Assembly: GCA_009594995.1 (NCBI GenBank)
Contig: VOPR01000011.1
Location: 1 to 64,000 of the forward strand
Source: Nitrospira sp.
Lineage (GTDB): Bacteria > Nitrospirota > Nitrospiria > Nitrospirales > Nitrospiraceae
Length of the DNA stretch: 64,000 nt
Direction of reading: 5' to 3'
Under the pieces are notes generated by a model. It did no database searches, had not been told where the DNA came from, and worked only from the letters and a program-made list of their open reading frames with translations. The position numbers and the translations under genes are program-made. Below, one piece after another: positions 17,601 through 25,981 of the stretch (positions are counted from its first letter, which is position 1; each line of letters opens with the position of its first letter).

Positions 17601-19101
17601 GATCTTTACCGCGGATACTGATCACCCCAACGGTTGGGGCACGATCCTGATCGGCGGATTCAGAATGGGCGGTAGTTGCGGCGCCTGTGTGGCCGGGACC
17701 GGTGCACCGCCAATGACCGTCAATATCAGCGGGACCAACTACAATTTTTACAGTTCCTATTTTGTGATGGATATCACCAATCCCGATTCTCCGAAGTTGC
17801 TCTGGTCGTTCAACAGTTCGGATTTGGGGTTGACGACCAGTGTGCCGACTGTCGTCCGGGTGAATCCGGCCGCCGATGCCAAAGCGAGCAATACGAATGC
17901 GAAGTGGCACATGATCGTAGGGTCCGGTCCAACCGGATATGACGCCAGCGTGGCTCAGGGCGCAAAAGTCTTTGTCATCAATCTCGCAACCGGGCCAGGG
18001 AGCAACAACAGCCTGGTCACCTCCTATTCAATAGGGTCGTGGGATTCGTACATCGGAGATCTAACGGCCTTCGATCGCGATCTCGACTATCGGCACGACG
18101 TCGTGTATTTCGGTCGGGTTATCAATGATGGGGCGCTTCCCTGGAGAGGAAAGATCTACCGGTTGACGATGGGGGCCGGAGGATCCACAGCTAAGTTCGG
18201 CACGGTGACTAATCCGACGCAATGGGGAATCGCATCCGGAAGCGCTCGAGTGCCGACGGAGATGTTGGATACGTTTGCGTCCGGAGCGGAGATGGGACCG
18301 GTTGCCACTGCACCATCCGTCACGATGGATGATGCGGCCAATGTGTGGGTCTTTGCGGGCAGCGGCCGGTACTACAGCAAATCCGACAAGACCGATACCT
18401 CGATCCAGTATTTCGTGGGTCTGAAAGACTCGGTACTGAATGCCGGATGCGACCAGTCAGCCGGCGTGACCAGCTGCATGGACAATGACCTGGTGGATGT
18501 CACCACTGCCACGGTGTGTGTGGTCGGGGTCGGCGACTGCGGACAGGCAAGTGGGACCAATCAAGTCACTGGTGTGACCGGCGCGACGACCTTTACCGGA
18601 CTGATCGGGTTGGTCCAGAGCAAGGATGGATGGGTGACAAGATTGGTTGAGCCGGCCAGTCTGCCTACTCACCCGGTTGCGTATGGCATTGGAGAGCGCG
18701 CGGTGAGTAGCCCCACGGTGTTCGGAGGGGTGGTATTTTTCCCCACCTTTATTCCGACCAATGATATCTGCGTCTCATCCGGGACGAGTCGACTCTGGGC
18801 GCTGTTCTACAAGACGGGAAGCGCCTATCAGGAGCCGATCATCGGAACGAGTGCCGCAGGCGCGAATCAGACGGTGAACAAATTCGGTTCACTTGGTGAG
18901 GGATTAGCGTTTGGTATCGTCGTTCATATGGGATCTGGTCGAGACGGCGGTAGTCCATTCGGATTGTTGATCAACATGAGCCAAGGTAATTTCGGCGGCT
19001 GCGTGACCTGTACGACAGGCGGAGGTGCGCCTGGCTCGAACATCAGTGTCCCTGTCGCCATCGATCCACGGAGTCGGTACTTCTCATGGACAAACATGTG
19101 A
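14689..19101 (+). CDS. pilY1: PilY1-type tip adhesin with vWA domain and C-terminal propeller
   Basis: This very large (1470-residue) exported protein has a signal peptide (to about residue 28). It has a von Willebrand A domain with the MIDAS motif DNSGS (55-59) and a C-terminal beta-propeller typical of PilY1/PilC; YVGGNDGMLHAFNAG (about 879-893) is the family signature. PilY1 sits at the pilus tip, helps extension and acts in adhesion and surface sensing. Several calcium-type loops are visible: DTNQDGRLD, DTDGDGLPDD, DSDHDGVVD. Many cysteine pairs suggest disulfides. RBS ATAAGGAGG precedes ATG 14689. The last 16 bases overlap the next gene. Confidence 0.95.
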   Translation: MNRRTLAAVMAVVGSVSAALFGSGDAVAVVSNADYTAVPPFVSSATTPNIIILMDNSGSMSNRACESTSCGTLADGSTSTTTTWTNTTRYSGYFDPMTCYTYNTTDTRFESGASKATLATACSDTQWDGNFLNWSTLRRFDAVKRAMIGGDCFSTRATDGTCPTSGTPALKTVRAQASGVNTERADVNYAGGTGANTYVGRIPLADRGSSPGTISVHVSDAYFCIDNDTSFNSNCGDSYSVRKYHLKVGYTTEPTGVIQQIGSKARFGLMEFKSSSEGARMLVGAGSRQSIDWADGDVETFTTNMAAMVDAVQESSPSTWTPLSEALYETARYTAQIQSTFATGYVYPIAFSGGISNGVNFATTGAGSIGTDEITALVGTETCPSGYITNACGRDPYFFGQNHTPPWASTSQVVNCCRTFVILFTDGEPTQDQSIPSALQDYAHAHHGQHCNGSDGAAPPRPVNGTCNTNAATPFSDLLAEHKTDYADSGSHYLDDVAYWAHTSDLRPCSGTSDGTIAGLSVTGHCIAGTQSLTVYSFFAFGNINGRGILAQTARLGGFEDANNDGIPQTSEWDKENNLTGASTPDGIPDAYFESSNVDDLQDKLLATIASILRRSASGSSVSVLATASTGEGALYQSYFYPSTIEPSTLSDVKWTGYTQALFIDTFGNTREDTNQDGRLDYKVDKIIKTRFDSASNSVKVDKYVDTDGDGLPDDQNTDHVVTLADCNPCGQALSDIVPIWEAGKQLALKDASTRNILTWVDSDHDGVVDSGEQIAFTTANEATLRPYLRAASSAEGTKIINFVRGCDATTCTEQATTRDRRLSVTSGASTSLKVWKLGDVIHSTPTIVAGPKDRHDAIYGDQSYSAFLQKWYNRRQVAYVGGNDGMLHAFNAGYYHPGDDSSTAYNPTTGGIEHGWFTTAPADNSTGAALGDELWGFVPYELLPQLEFLSRADYQHAYYVDLPLKVADVRIFTADTDHPNGWGTILIGGFRMGGSCGACVAGTGAPPMTVNISGTNYNFYSSYFVMDITNPDSPKLLWSFNSSDLGLTTSVPTVVRVNPAADAKASNTNAKWHMIVGSGPTGYDASVAQGAKVFVINLATGPGSNNSLVTSYSIGSWDSYIGDLTAFDRDLDYRHDVVYFGRVINDGALPWRGKIYRLTMGAGGSTAKFGTVTNPTQWGIASGSARVPTEMLDTFASGAEMGPVATAPSVTMDDAANVWVFAGSGRYYSKSDKTDTSIQYFVGLKDSVLNAGCDQSAGVTSCMDNDLVDVTTATVCVVGVGDCGQASGTNQVTGVTGATTFTGLIGLVQSKDGWVTRLVEPASLPTHPVAYGIGERAVSSPTVFGGVVFFPTFIPTNDICVSSGTSRLWALFYKTGSAYQEPIIGTSAAGANQTVNKFGSLGEGLAFGIVVHMGSGRDGGSPFGLLINMSQGNFGGCVTCTTGGGAPGSNISVPVAIDPRSRYFSWTNM

Positions 19102-20123
19102 TAGCCGGTATGTGGCGAGCCAGACACGGGAGGGTGGGAAGCCTGCGTCTTCCTGCCCTTCCTCAGGTCTCTCGCTTTGGCGTCATCACCGTCGTTGCCG
19201 TTGCCTGCTGGGGTTGTTCGTCCTCGCCTCAAGACGGGGCGGTTGCCGTAACCAGCACGAAGAATAATCACCCTCCTACTGTTCGCCTTGTAACGATCGT
19301 GCCAGATCCCCTGATACTAGCCGGTCCGGTAACTGCGCATGTGGTGGCAGACGATCCGGAGGGCACCGAACTCACGAAGCGATTCCAATGGATCGTCAAT
19401 GGCGTTCCAATGGTGGGCGCGACCGCCTCTGAGTTAGATCCGAGCTATGTGAAGCGAGGCGACCAAGTCGCCCTCGAGGTGGTCGTGTCGGATGGTCAGG
19501 CGGAGAGTGCTCCTTACCGGTCGGAACCCGTTATGGTGGCCAATACTCCCCCGCTTGTCTCCCATGTGACGGTTGAGGCCGATGCGCCCGAAAAGAGTAA
19601 TCGGGTTCTTGCGAAGATTGAGGCTATTGACCCTGATCGAGATGAGATCCATTACAGCTATCGCTGGTGGCGGAACGACAAGCAGGTCAAGGAGGGCGAA
19701 GAAAACGTCCTTGATACCACCGGCTTCGGACGCAAGGATGTCGTCGTTGTCGAAGTCATTGCGCGAGATCAGGAGGCGGCCGCCGCGCCGGTCCGCTCGG
19801 CGCCGAGTGCACTGGGCAATTCCCCGCCGCTGATCGTCTCAAACCCGGCGGCGTTGACCAATCGAGAACAGTACGAGTATGTGGTCCAGGCCAAGGACGT
19901 CGACGGAGACACGGTTACGTATGGCCTAGAGACAGGCCCTCCTGGAATGACCATCGATAAAACAACAGGGCAGGTGTCCTGGAAGGTGTCACCGGGCGTG
20001 GCGGGGACTCATCGCGTCAAGGTCATGGCGGAAGACGGGCAGGGGGGGGCAGCCTGGCAGGAGTTTGAGCTCTCGATTCCCTCCACGGCTCAGGCTCTGG
20101 CGCCACCGCCGTCTCAAGGATAG
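19086..20123 (+). CDS. Probable lipoprotein with Ig/cadherin-like repeats
   Basis: The 345-residue product overlaps the end of pilY1 by 16 bases. A hydrophobic segment (about residues 32-44) ends in WGC followed by SSS, so lipid attachment at that cysteine is plausible, though the residue before the glycine (W) is unusual. Three beta-sandwich repeats follow, with phrases such as DDPEGTELTKRFQWIVNG, DPDRDEIHYSYRWWRN and AKDVDGDTVTYGLETGP. The last matches the He-PIG/Ig-like type, ending in TGQVSWKVSP. It may be an anchor or partner of the pilus tip protein; function is inferred from context. The end is proline-rich. Confidence 0.8.
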   Translation: MDKHVIAGMWRARHGRVGSLRLPALPQVSRFGVITVVAVACWGCSSSPQDGAVAVTSTKNNHPPTVRLVTIVPDPLILAGPVTAHVVADDPEGTELTKRFQWIVNGVPMVGATASELDPSYVKRGDQVALEVVVSDGQAESAPYRSEPVMVANTPPLVSHVTVEADAPEKSNRVLAKIEAIDPDRDEIHYSYRWWRNDKQVKEGEENVLDTTGFGRKDVVVVEVIARDQEAAAAPVRSAPSALGNSPPLIVSNPAALTNREQYEYVVQAKDVDGDTVTYGLETGPPGMTIDKTTGQVSWKVSPGVAGTHRVKVMAEDGQGGAAWQEFELSIPSTAQALAPPPSQG

Positions 20124-20167
20124 CCTGGCCCTGCGGACTCCTAATTTCCCCCACCCTTCTTCCGATC

Positions 20168-20196
20168 TTGTTCCTGGCTTCCGCTGTTGGTAGAAT
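20168..20196 (+). promoter_or_regulatory. Candidate promoter of phoH-ybeY-ftsY
   Basis: TTGTTC (20168-20173), a 17-base spacer and TAGAAT (20191-20196) precede phoH by about 40 bases. The -10 box is good and the -35 box weak. Confidence 0.4.
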
Positions 20197-20235
20197 CTCC
20201 CTATCGTCCTGGCGAAAGGAGTTTTCGACACCGGC

Positions 20236-21288
20236 GTGCGAAAGATCAAACTACGGGAAGGCACGAATACCGCGGTCCTCTTTGGTCACCACGATCGCCA
20301 CCTCAAGTTGATTGAGGAAGAGTTCGGGGTGCGATGCTCGGCGCGGGGTGAAGAAGTCACGGTGGAGGGTACGCCTGAGACCGTCAAACAGGCCGAACGG
20401 GTACTCAATGAACTCGCCTCGCTGACCAATGAAGGGTACGATTTACGGTCTGACGACGTCACGCACGCATTAACTGCACTCCGACATAACCAGGACGCTT
20501 CCCTCAAAGAGCTACTGTTCAGCGCTTCTCCTATCGTAACCCGAAAGCGCTTCATCGTCCCCAAGACCCCGACTCAGAAGTATTACCTCGACGCGATCGA
20601 AAAACACGACATCGTGATCGGCATCGGTCCTGCCGGTACAGGCAAGACCTATCTGGCCATGGCCATGGCGGTGAGTGCGCTGATGAAAAAGGATGTCAGC
20701 CGCATCATTCTCGCCCGACCGGCTGTGGAAGCCGGAGAAAAGCTCGGGTACCTGCCCGGTGACATGTATGCCAAGGTCAATCCTTACCTTCGACCGCTCT
20801 ACGATGCGCTGTTCGACATGATGGATATGGAACGGGCCAATCGTCTTATCGATCGGGGCGATATCGAAATTGCCCCTCTCGCATTCATGCGCGGCCGTAC
20901 GCTCAACGACTCATTCGTGATTTTGGACGAAGCCCAAAACGCGACTGCGGAACAAATGAAGATGTTTCTGACCCGGCTGGGGTTTCACTCGAAAGCGGTC
21001 GTGACCGGGGACATCACGCAGATCGACCTGCCCTCTGATCGAGTCTCAGGGCTTATCGAGGTGCGGGACATTCTCCAGGATATCGCCGGAATTGAGTTTG
21101 TCTATTTTGACGAGCGGGATGTCGTGCGGCATCGTCTCGTCCAGGAAATCATCAAAGCCTACGATCGTCATTCTGTGACTCCGACCAATCCTCGAAAGGG
21201 CGAGAGTCAGGCGAAGAGTCAGCGTTCCGATCCTAAAGCCGTTCGTCCCACACCTCCTCCCACAGACTCCTGGGGCCAATCGCATTAA
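20236..21288 (+). CDS. phoH: PhoH-like ATPase
   Basis: This 350-residue PhoH/YbeZ protein is a P-loop NTPase that works with YbeY in rRNA and ribosome quality control. An N-terminal KH-like region (VKQAERVLNELASL) precedes the ATPase with Walker A GPAGTGKTYLAMA (about residues 134-146) and Walker B SFVILDEAQNAT. TRLGFHSKAVVTGDITQID is conserved in the family. GTG 20236 is used, though AAAGGAG is 14 bases upstream, a wide gap. Its stop overlaps ybeY by one base. The C-terminal 35 residues are a disordered basic tail. Confidence 0.95.
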   Translation: MRKIKLREGTNTAVLFGHHDRHLKLIEEEFGVRCSARGEEVTVEGTPETVKQAERVLNELASLTNEGYDLRSDDVTHALTALRHNQDASLKELLFSASPIVTRKRFIVPKTPTQKYYLDAIEKHDIVIGIGPAGTGKTYLAMAMAVSALMKKDVSRIILARPAVEAGEKLGYLPGDMYAKVNPYLRPLYDALFDMMDMERANRLIDRGDIEIAPLAFMRGRTLNDSFVILDEAQNATAEQMKMFLTRLGFHSKAVVTGDITQIDLPSDRVSGLIEVRDILQDIAGIEFVYFDERDVVRHRLVQEIIKAYDRHSVTPTNPRKGESQAKSQRSDPKAVRPTPPPTDSWGQSH

Positions 21289-21758
21289 TGCCGGTTGTGA
21301 TCGGCATGCGGCTTACGAGGTGGCGGGTCCGCCTCGGAGCCCTCAGGAGACTTGCCGGTCATGTTCTGCATGCTATCGGCGAAAGCGAGGCGCTCCTCAG
21401 CCTCGAAATTGTAGGCGACGACCGGATGCGTCGCTTGAATCGAACCTTTCGCCATCGTGACAAAACAACCGACGTCCTCGCGTTTGCGACGAGGGAAGGA
21501 CCAGGGCCGCCCTCTGCGCTGCTGGGCGATGTTGTCATTTCCCTGCCCCAGGCCATTCGTCAAGCCCGTCGTCATCAACAAGGGATCGATCACGAGTTGG
21601 TGGTGCTTCTGATTCACGGCATCCTGCATTTGTGCGGGTATGACCATGAGCGAAGCGAGCCGGAGGCGAAACGCATGGTCCGGCGAGAACGGGCAGTTCT
21701 CCGTGGCATCGGTCCGATCCCGCGGTTATTGGTGTCTGGCGATTCAGATCGGGTATGA
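21288..21758 (+). CDS. ybeY: Endoribonuclease YbeY
   Basis: This 156-residue zinc-dependent RNase acts in 16S rRNA 3' end maturation and ribosome quality control. The zinc motif HGILHLCGYDHE (about residues 110-121) shows all three histidines, and TFRHRDKTTDVLAFA and LLGDVVIS complete the family pattern. It starts within the phoH stop (TAATG), and the pairing with phoH is a classic conserved one. Confidence 0.96.
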   Translation: MPVVIGMRLTRWRVRLGALRRLAGHVLHAIGESEALLSLEIVGDDRMRRLNRTFRHRDKTTDVLAFATREGPGPPSALLGDVVISLPQAIRQARRHQQGIDHELVVLLIHGILHLCGYDHERSEPEAKRMVRRERAVLRGIGPIPRLLVSGDSDRV

Positions 21759-21816
21759 TCCAGGGCCTGACAGTCGGAGTGGACAGCGTTATCGGTAACA
21801 GGGAATGAGGTGAGCG

Positions 21817-22731
21817 GTGGGTTGGTTTCAGAAACTGAGCGAGGGGCTCTCAAAGACACGCGATGCGGTCACAGGACAACTGGACCGGCTTCTCGGGCGT
21901 GCGGCCGACCCGGCCCTTCTGGACGAGTTAGAAGTGGCGCTGATCAGCGCGGATCTAGGCGTGCCGGTCGTGGACCGTGTCATGGAGCAACTGCGCGCAC
22001 AGATGCGCGGAGGCAATTTTTCCGCTGCCGAGAAGGTGCGGGAGCTGCTGCGAAAATCCGTTTTGGACATTCTGGTTCCCGCACAATCGGCTTCAATCGA
22101 CCAACTGATCGCGCAAGGGCCGCGCCCGTTTGTCATTCTCGCCGTGGGGGTCAATGGTGTTGGCAAGACCACCACGGTGGCCAAGCTGACCCAGCGGTTT
22201 CGCCAACAAGGGAAAACGCCGCTGCTTGTCGCCGGCGACACCTTCCGGGCGGCGGCGATCGATCAACTGCAGGTGTGGGCAGATCGCACCAACGTGGACG
22301 TCATTCGCCATCGGCCCGGCGCCGATCCGGCCGCCGTGGCCTATGACGGAATTACAGCCGCAAAAGCGCGCGGGTCTGATGTGGTACTGATCGATACGGC
22401 CGGCCGGTTGCACACCAAAACAAACTTGATGGACGAGTTGCGCAAAATCAAACGGATTGTCGCTCAGGAGTGTCCGGGCGCGCCTCACGAAGTGCTGCTG
22501 GTCTTGGATGCGACGGTCGGCCAGAACGCGATTGCTCAGGCCAGGCAGTTTCACGAGGCGGTGGGGGTGACCGGCATCGCGCTGACCAAACTTGATGGAA
22601 CGGCGCGGGGCGGCATCGTGGTGGCGATCGCCGATACCCTCAAGATCCCGGTCCGGTTGATCGGCGTCGGGGAATCCGTGGAGGACCTGCAGGACTTCAA
22701 TGCCAAGGCCTTTGTCGACGCCTTGTTCTAG
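21817..22731 (+). CDS. ftsY: Signal recognition particle receptor FtsY
   Basis: FtsY is the SRP receptor GTPase that delivers ribosome-nascent chain complexes to the Sec translocon. The 304 residues hold only the N and G domains; the acidic A domain of the E. coli protein is absent, as in many bacteria. G motifs are GVNGVGKTTTVAKL (about residues 107-120), DTFRAAAIDQL, DTAGRLHTK and TKLDGTARGG. An N-terminal amphipathic start (GWFQKLSEGLSK) can serve in membrane targeting. GTG 21817 follows GAGGTGAG. It is third in the phoH-ybeY-ftsY group. Confidence 0.96.
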   Translation: MGWFQKLSEGLSKTRDAVTGQLDRLLGRAADPALLDELEVALISADLGVPVVDRVMEQLRAQMRGGNFSAAEKVRELLRKSVLDILVPAQSASIDQLIAQGPRPFVILAVGVNGVGKTTTVAKLTQRFRQQGKTPLLVAGDTFRAAAIDQLQVWADRTNVDVIRHRPGADPAAVAYDGITAAKARGSDVVLIDTAGRLHTKTNLMDELRKIKRIVAQECPGAPHEVLLVLDATVGQNAIAQARQFHEAVGVTGIALTKLDGTARGGIVVAIADTLKIPVRLIGVGESVEDLQDFNAKAFVDALF

Positions 22732-22972
22732 CCGGCTACAGAAAAACGGTGTGATGCTTCCTACGATTTCGATACCCTGAACAGGTGGCCCACGAGCGAA
22801 TATCCAGCAGCCTGCTAGGATAACCTGCCGAATCGACGGTCCGTGCCGTTGCCCTTACGCTTTCGTTCAATTTCTTCTCATCCCGCGCACCCCATGCTAG
22901 GCTGTTTCTGGTGGCGCCATTTCGTTCGGTGCCCCGGATGCGCCAGCGGCTGCACACAAGCGAGACAATACT

Positions 22973-23758
22973 ATGACGACGTTATTGGTGATCGACGACG
23001 ATCGGTTGCACTGTGACCTGTTGCAGGTGGCGCTGGCTCGTCACGGCTATCAAGTGAGCACGGCCACCAGCGGGCGTGAAGGGGTGACATTGTTTCGGCA
23101 GCTCCGTCCCGTCGTCACCTTGCTTGATCTGCGCATGCCGGAAATGGATGGCCTCGCGGTCCTCAAGGAACTTCGTACCTATGATCCTCGCGCTGGGGTG
23201 ATTATGCTCGGTGGCGGTGCCACTGAGGAGCTGGAGAATCGAGCCAGAGAGCTCCGCGTCACGGATTTTTTGCGCAAAGGGCTGTCACTGGATGTCCTCA
23301 TCGGCGCGGTGCACAGGATCGCCCAGCAGGCTAGGCGGGAGGCGTCCTCCGCGCAGTCCCGCACGGCAACCGAGGTGGATCAGACCCCGGAAGAGCGGAT
23401 CTTGGTGGTGGATGACGATGTCATGGCCCGTGATCTGCTGGTGCGGTTTCTCAGCTTGCGCGGGTATCACGTTCGTGCTGCCAAAGATGGGCGCGAAGCG
23501 CTGCGCCTGATCGAGGAAATGCCGCCCGATCTGTTGATTCTCGATCTTGTGATGCCGGAGATGAACGGGGTGGAGTTGTTGCGGACGTTGGCCGCGCGGG
23601 AGTATGCCGGCCGGACGATCATTTTAAGCGGTCATCAGAACGATCCGTTACTGGCAGACGCCTGGGCATTGGGCCCGCAAGAGGTGCTGGATAAGCCCAT
23701 CGATTTGGAGCGAGCGTTGATGGCTATCCAGCTTGTGATGGTCTGCCGGGAGTGTTAA
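22973..23758 (+). CDS. Response regulator with two receiver domains
   Basis: The 261-residue protein consists of two CheY-like receiver domains and no DNA-binding or enzymatic output. Domain 1 begins LLVIDDDRLHCDLL with the phosphoacceptor in LLDLRMPEMDG (Asp about residue 51). Domain 2 begins ILVVDDDVMARDLL with LILDLVMPEMNG (Asp about 190). The first domain has GGGATEE where a conserved Thr/Ser is expected and keeps the lysine (FLRKG); the second ends with DKPID. Such tandem receivers often act in phosphorelays. No histidine kinase lies next to it. Confidence 0.9.
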   Translation: MTTLLVIDDDRLHCDLLQVALARHGYQVSTATSGREGVTLFRQLRPVVTLLDLRMPEMDGLAVLKELRTYDPRAGVIMLGGGATEELENRARELRVTDFLRKGLSLDVLIGAVHRIAQQARREASSAQSRTATEVDQTPEERILVVDDDVMARDLLVRFLSLRGYHVRAAKDGREALRLIEEMPPDLLILDLVMPEMNGVELLRTLAAREYAGRTIILSGHQNDPLLADAWALGPQEVLDKPIDLERALMAIQLVMVCREC

Positions 23759-23791
23759 TCTTCACCGTCCACCTCGGGGTGCCGGTGAAGG

Positions 23792-25981
23792 GTGAATGGT
23801 TTGTATCGCCTCATCCGTTTTAGTCTACTTGCCAGTTGTCTTGTTCCTGCGTTTGCAGTTGCCGAGCCTGGTTCACATCCACCGACCATTCAACATCATC
23901 AGCTGACGCTTGAGCTGCTGCCTGATTCTCATCAGCTCATTGCGACGGATCGCCTGACTCTGTCCGGTGGTGCTTCGGGCCGCGACCTCTCGTTTTCCCT
24001 TGCTCCTACGCTGCAGGTGGACCGGATTCAGGATCTGACACACTGTCCGGATCCTTGCGAGTCTGCGCCGGAGATTGCGTTTGCCAGGGACGGGGCGGCT
24101 GGAGAGAAGGCGCCGCAGCGCGTGATCCTGAAGCAGCCTGTCGCAGGTCATGGAGACGGTGCGGTCCGCATACAGTTTTCCTACCATGGGGTAATCGACG
24201 ACCCGCCGCGAGATCCACGGCACCTCCGTTTTGTCACCCCGAGCGAGACCTCCGGCCACATTGGGCCGGAAGGCGTTTACCTCAGCAGTGAAAGCCAGTG
24301 GTATCCCGATGTGGATGATTCGCTCGCGACCTATGACCTGACGATCAAGGTGCCTGAGGGGTGGGCCGCCGTGACGCAGGGACTCGCCCAATCCGATCAC
24401 GCTCGCTGGCTTGTCTCCAGCAAAAGTGAGGCACTCACGGTGGTCGCGAACCGTTTCGTGGTGAAGACTCGGGACTGGAAGGCGCAGTCCGGACAGGCGA
24501 TTCAATTGGCCACCTATCTGTTTCCGGAAGAAGCGGCGCTGGCCGACGAATATCTCGACGCGTCGGCCCGATATCTCGACGCGTATATCCCACTGCTCGG
24601 TCCCTATCCTTTTTCGCAGTTTGCGGTGGTCGAAAATTTCTTCTCGAGTGGATTGGGCATGCCCGGCTTCACGTTGCTGGGGAGCGGCGTCATCAAGCGC
24701 CATTACACGCAGCCCTATGCGCTGGGCCACGAGATTGTGCATTCCTGGATCGGCAATGGAGTGTTCAACCGGGTGAGTGACGGCAATTGGGTGGAAGGGC
24801 TGACGACCTATCTCTCCAATTATTACTATCACGAGCTCAGTGGGGACGAGGCACAGGCGCGCGAACAACGGCGGTTGATGCTTATGGGATATTCCGTCTA
24901 TGTCCGTCCCGGCGAGGAGTATCCGGTCAGACAGTTTGCGCAAAAGCACGATGAGAAAGACAACGCCATCGGCTATCAACAAGCCGCGATGATCTTTCAT
25001 GCACTCCGGCAGGAAGTGGGAGAGGCAGTGTTCTGGCGGGTGCTGAAGCAGATACCGGCGCGGTATCTGGGGGCGGTCGCCGATTGGCGTGATTTGGAGC
25101 GCACGTTTCAGGAAGCTGCCGGTCGAGACCTCCGATGGTTTTTTGCGCAGTGGGTTGAACGGGCCGGTGTCCCCAAACTTGAGCTCTCCGGATTTGACGT
25201 GCGGCCTGCCCATGGGACTTCAGGGCAAGTGAGAGCCCTTGATGCAGTCGTCCACATTACCCAAGAGGGAGCGCCCTACCGGATTCCGGTCGAGTTGGAG
25301 TTCGTGTTGAGCGAGGGCCGTACCTACCCTGTGCGTATTCAGCTAAGCGATGCTCAACAGGATGTGATCGTGCCGCTTGCGGAGCGGCCGCTGGCCGTCC
25401 GGCTGGACCCGGGGCTCCATCTGATTCGCCGAGTCGCGCGGAACGAACTGGCGCCTATGTTGAATCTGTATGTGACGGATGCGCAACGTACGGTGGTGGT
25501 GCCTCGCACCTCCCCGCAACAGCCTGGTCCCCTTGCCGAGATCGTTCAACGGATTACCGCGCAGGAGGAGGCAAAATCCGTCGCGGCGCGCACCACAGTG
25601 CGTGAAGCGAGTGAGAGCGCAGGGCCTCTGCCGTCGGGATCGTTGCTGGTGCTGGGCGGGCCGGGGGAGAATCCGGCGGCAACAGATGTGCTCCGCAATT
25701 GTGGCGATCATGTTCATGTGACCGATAAGGGCTTTACGGTGGAGGGACAGTCGTACGAGGGGGCCACGATGGCGCTGCTGGTGTCCTGCCGACGCCAGGA
25801 CCATCCGGGCAGTGTGGTGACCTTGCTCTACGGGGTGACGCCGCAGGCGCTGGGACGTGTGGCGCGACTCTTGTTTTTTTACGGATGGCAGAGTTATGTG
25901 GTGTTTCACGACGGAGCCGTGGTGGCACGGGGAGATTGGGAGGATAGGATGAGTGCGGAGGTGCGAATTGAAACACGTTAA
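23792..25981 (+). CDS. Exported M1-family-like metallopeptidase
   Basis: The 729-residue product starts with a signal peptide (LIRFSLLASCLVPAFAVAEP) and has an N-terminal M1-type beta domain. The catalytic zinc site HEIVH (about residues 312-316) is followed by GNWVEGLTTYLSNYY. The third ligand glutamate lies 17 residues after the second histidine, one fewer than in aminopeptidase N, a spacing seen in the GNWxEGLTTY subgroup. The substrate-binding loop reads FSSGLGMPGFTLL in place of GAMEN. The C-terminal 150 residues are a separate domain. It likely works in the periplasm or at the surface; substrate unknown. Its end overlaps the next gene. Confidence 0.85.
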   Translation: MNGLYRLIRFSLLASCLVPAFAVAEPGSHPPTIQHHQLTLELLPDSHQLIATDRLTLSGGASGRDLSFSLAPTLQVDRIQDLTHCPDPCESAPEIAFARDGAAGEKAPQRVILKQPVAGHGDGAVRIQFSYHGVIDDPPRDPRHLRFVTPSETSGHIGPEGVYLSSESQWYPDVDDSLATYDLTIKVPEGWAAVTQGLAQSDHARWLVSSKSEALTVVANRFVVKTRDWKAQSGQAIQLATYLFPEEAALADEYLDASARYLDAYIPLLGPYPFSQFAVVENFFSSGLGMPGFTLLGSGVIKRHYTQPYALGHEIVHSWIGNGVFNRVSDGNWVEGLTTYLSNYYYHELSGDEAQAREQRRLMLMGYSVYVRPGEEYPVRQFAQKHDEKDNAIGYQQAAMIFHALRQEVGEAVFWRVLKQIPARYLGAVADWRDLERTFQEAAGRDLRWFFAQWVERAGVPKLELSGFDVRPAHGTSGQVRALDAVVHITQEGAPYRIPVELEFVLSEGRTYPVRIQLSDAQQDVIVPLAERPLAVRLDPGLHLIRRVARNELAPMLNLYVTDAQRTVVVPRTSPQQPGPLAEIVQRITAQEEAKSVAARTTVREASESAGPLPSGSLLVLGGPGENPAATDVLRNCGDHVHVTDKGFTVEGQSYEGATMALLVSCRRQDHPGSVVTLLYGVTPQALGRVARLLFFYGWQSYVVFHDGAVVARGDWEDRMSAEVRIETR

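Noticed and set aside
16858-17910. Minus-strand open frame of 350 codons
   Set aside because: Antisense to pilY1; arginine- and isoleucine-rich composition typical of shadow frames.
23873-25213. Minus-strand open frame of 446 codons
   Set aside because: It lies fully antisense to the M1-like peptidase, which has a signal peptide and zinc motif.
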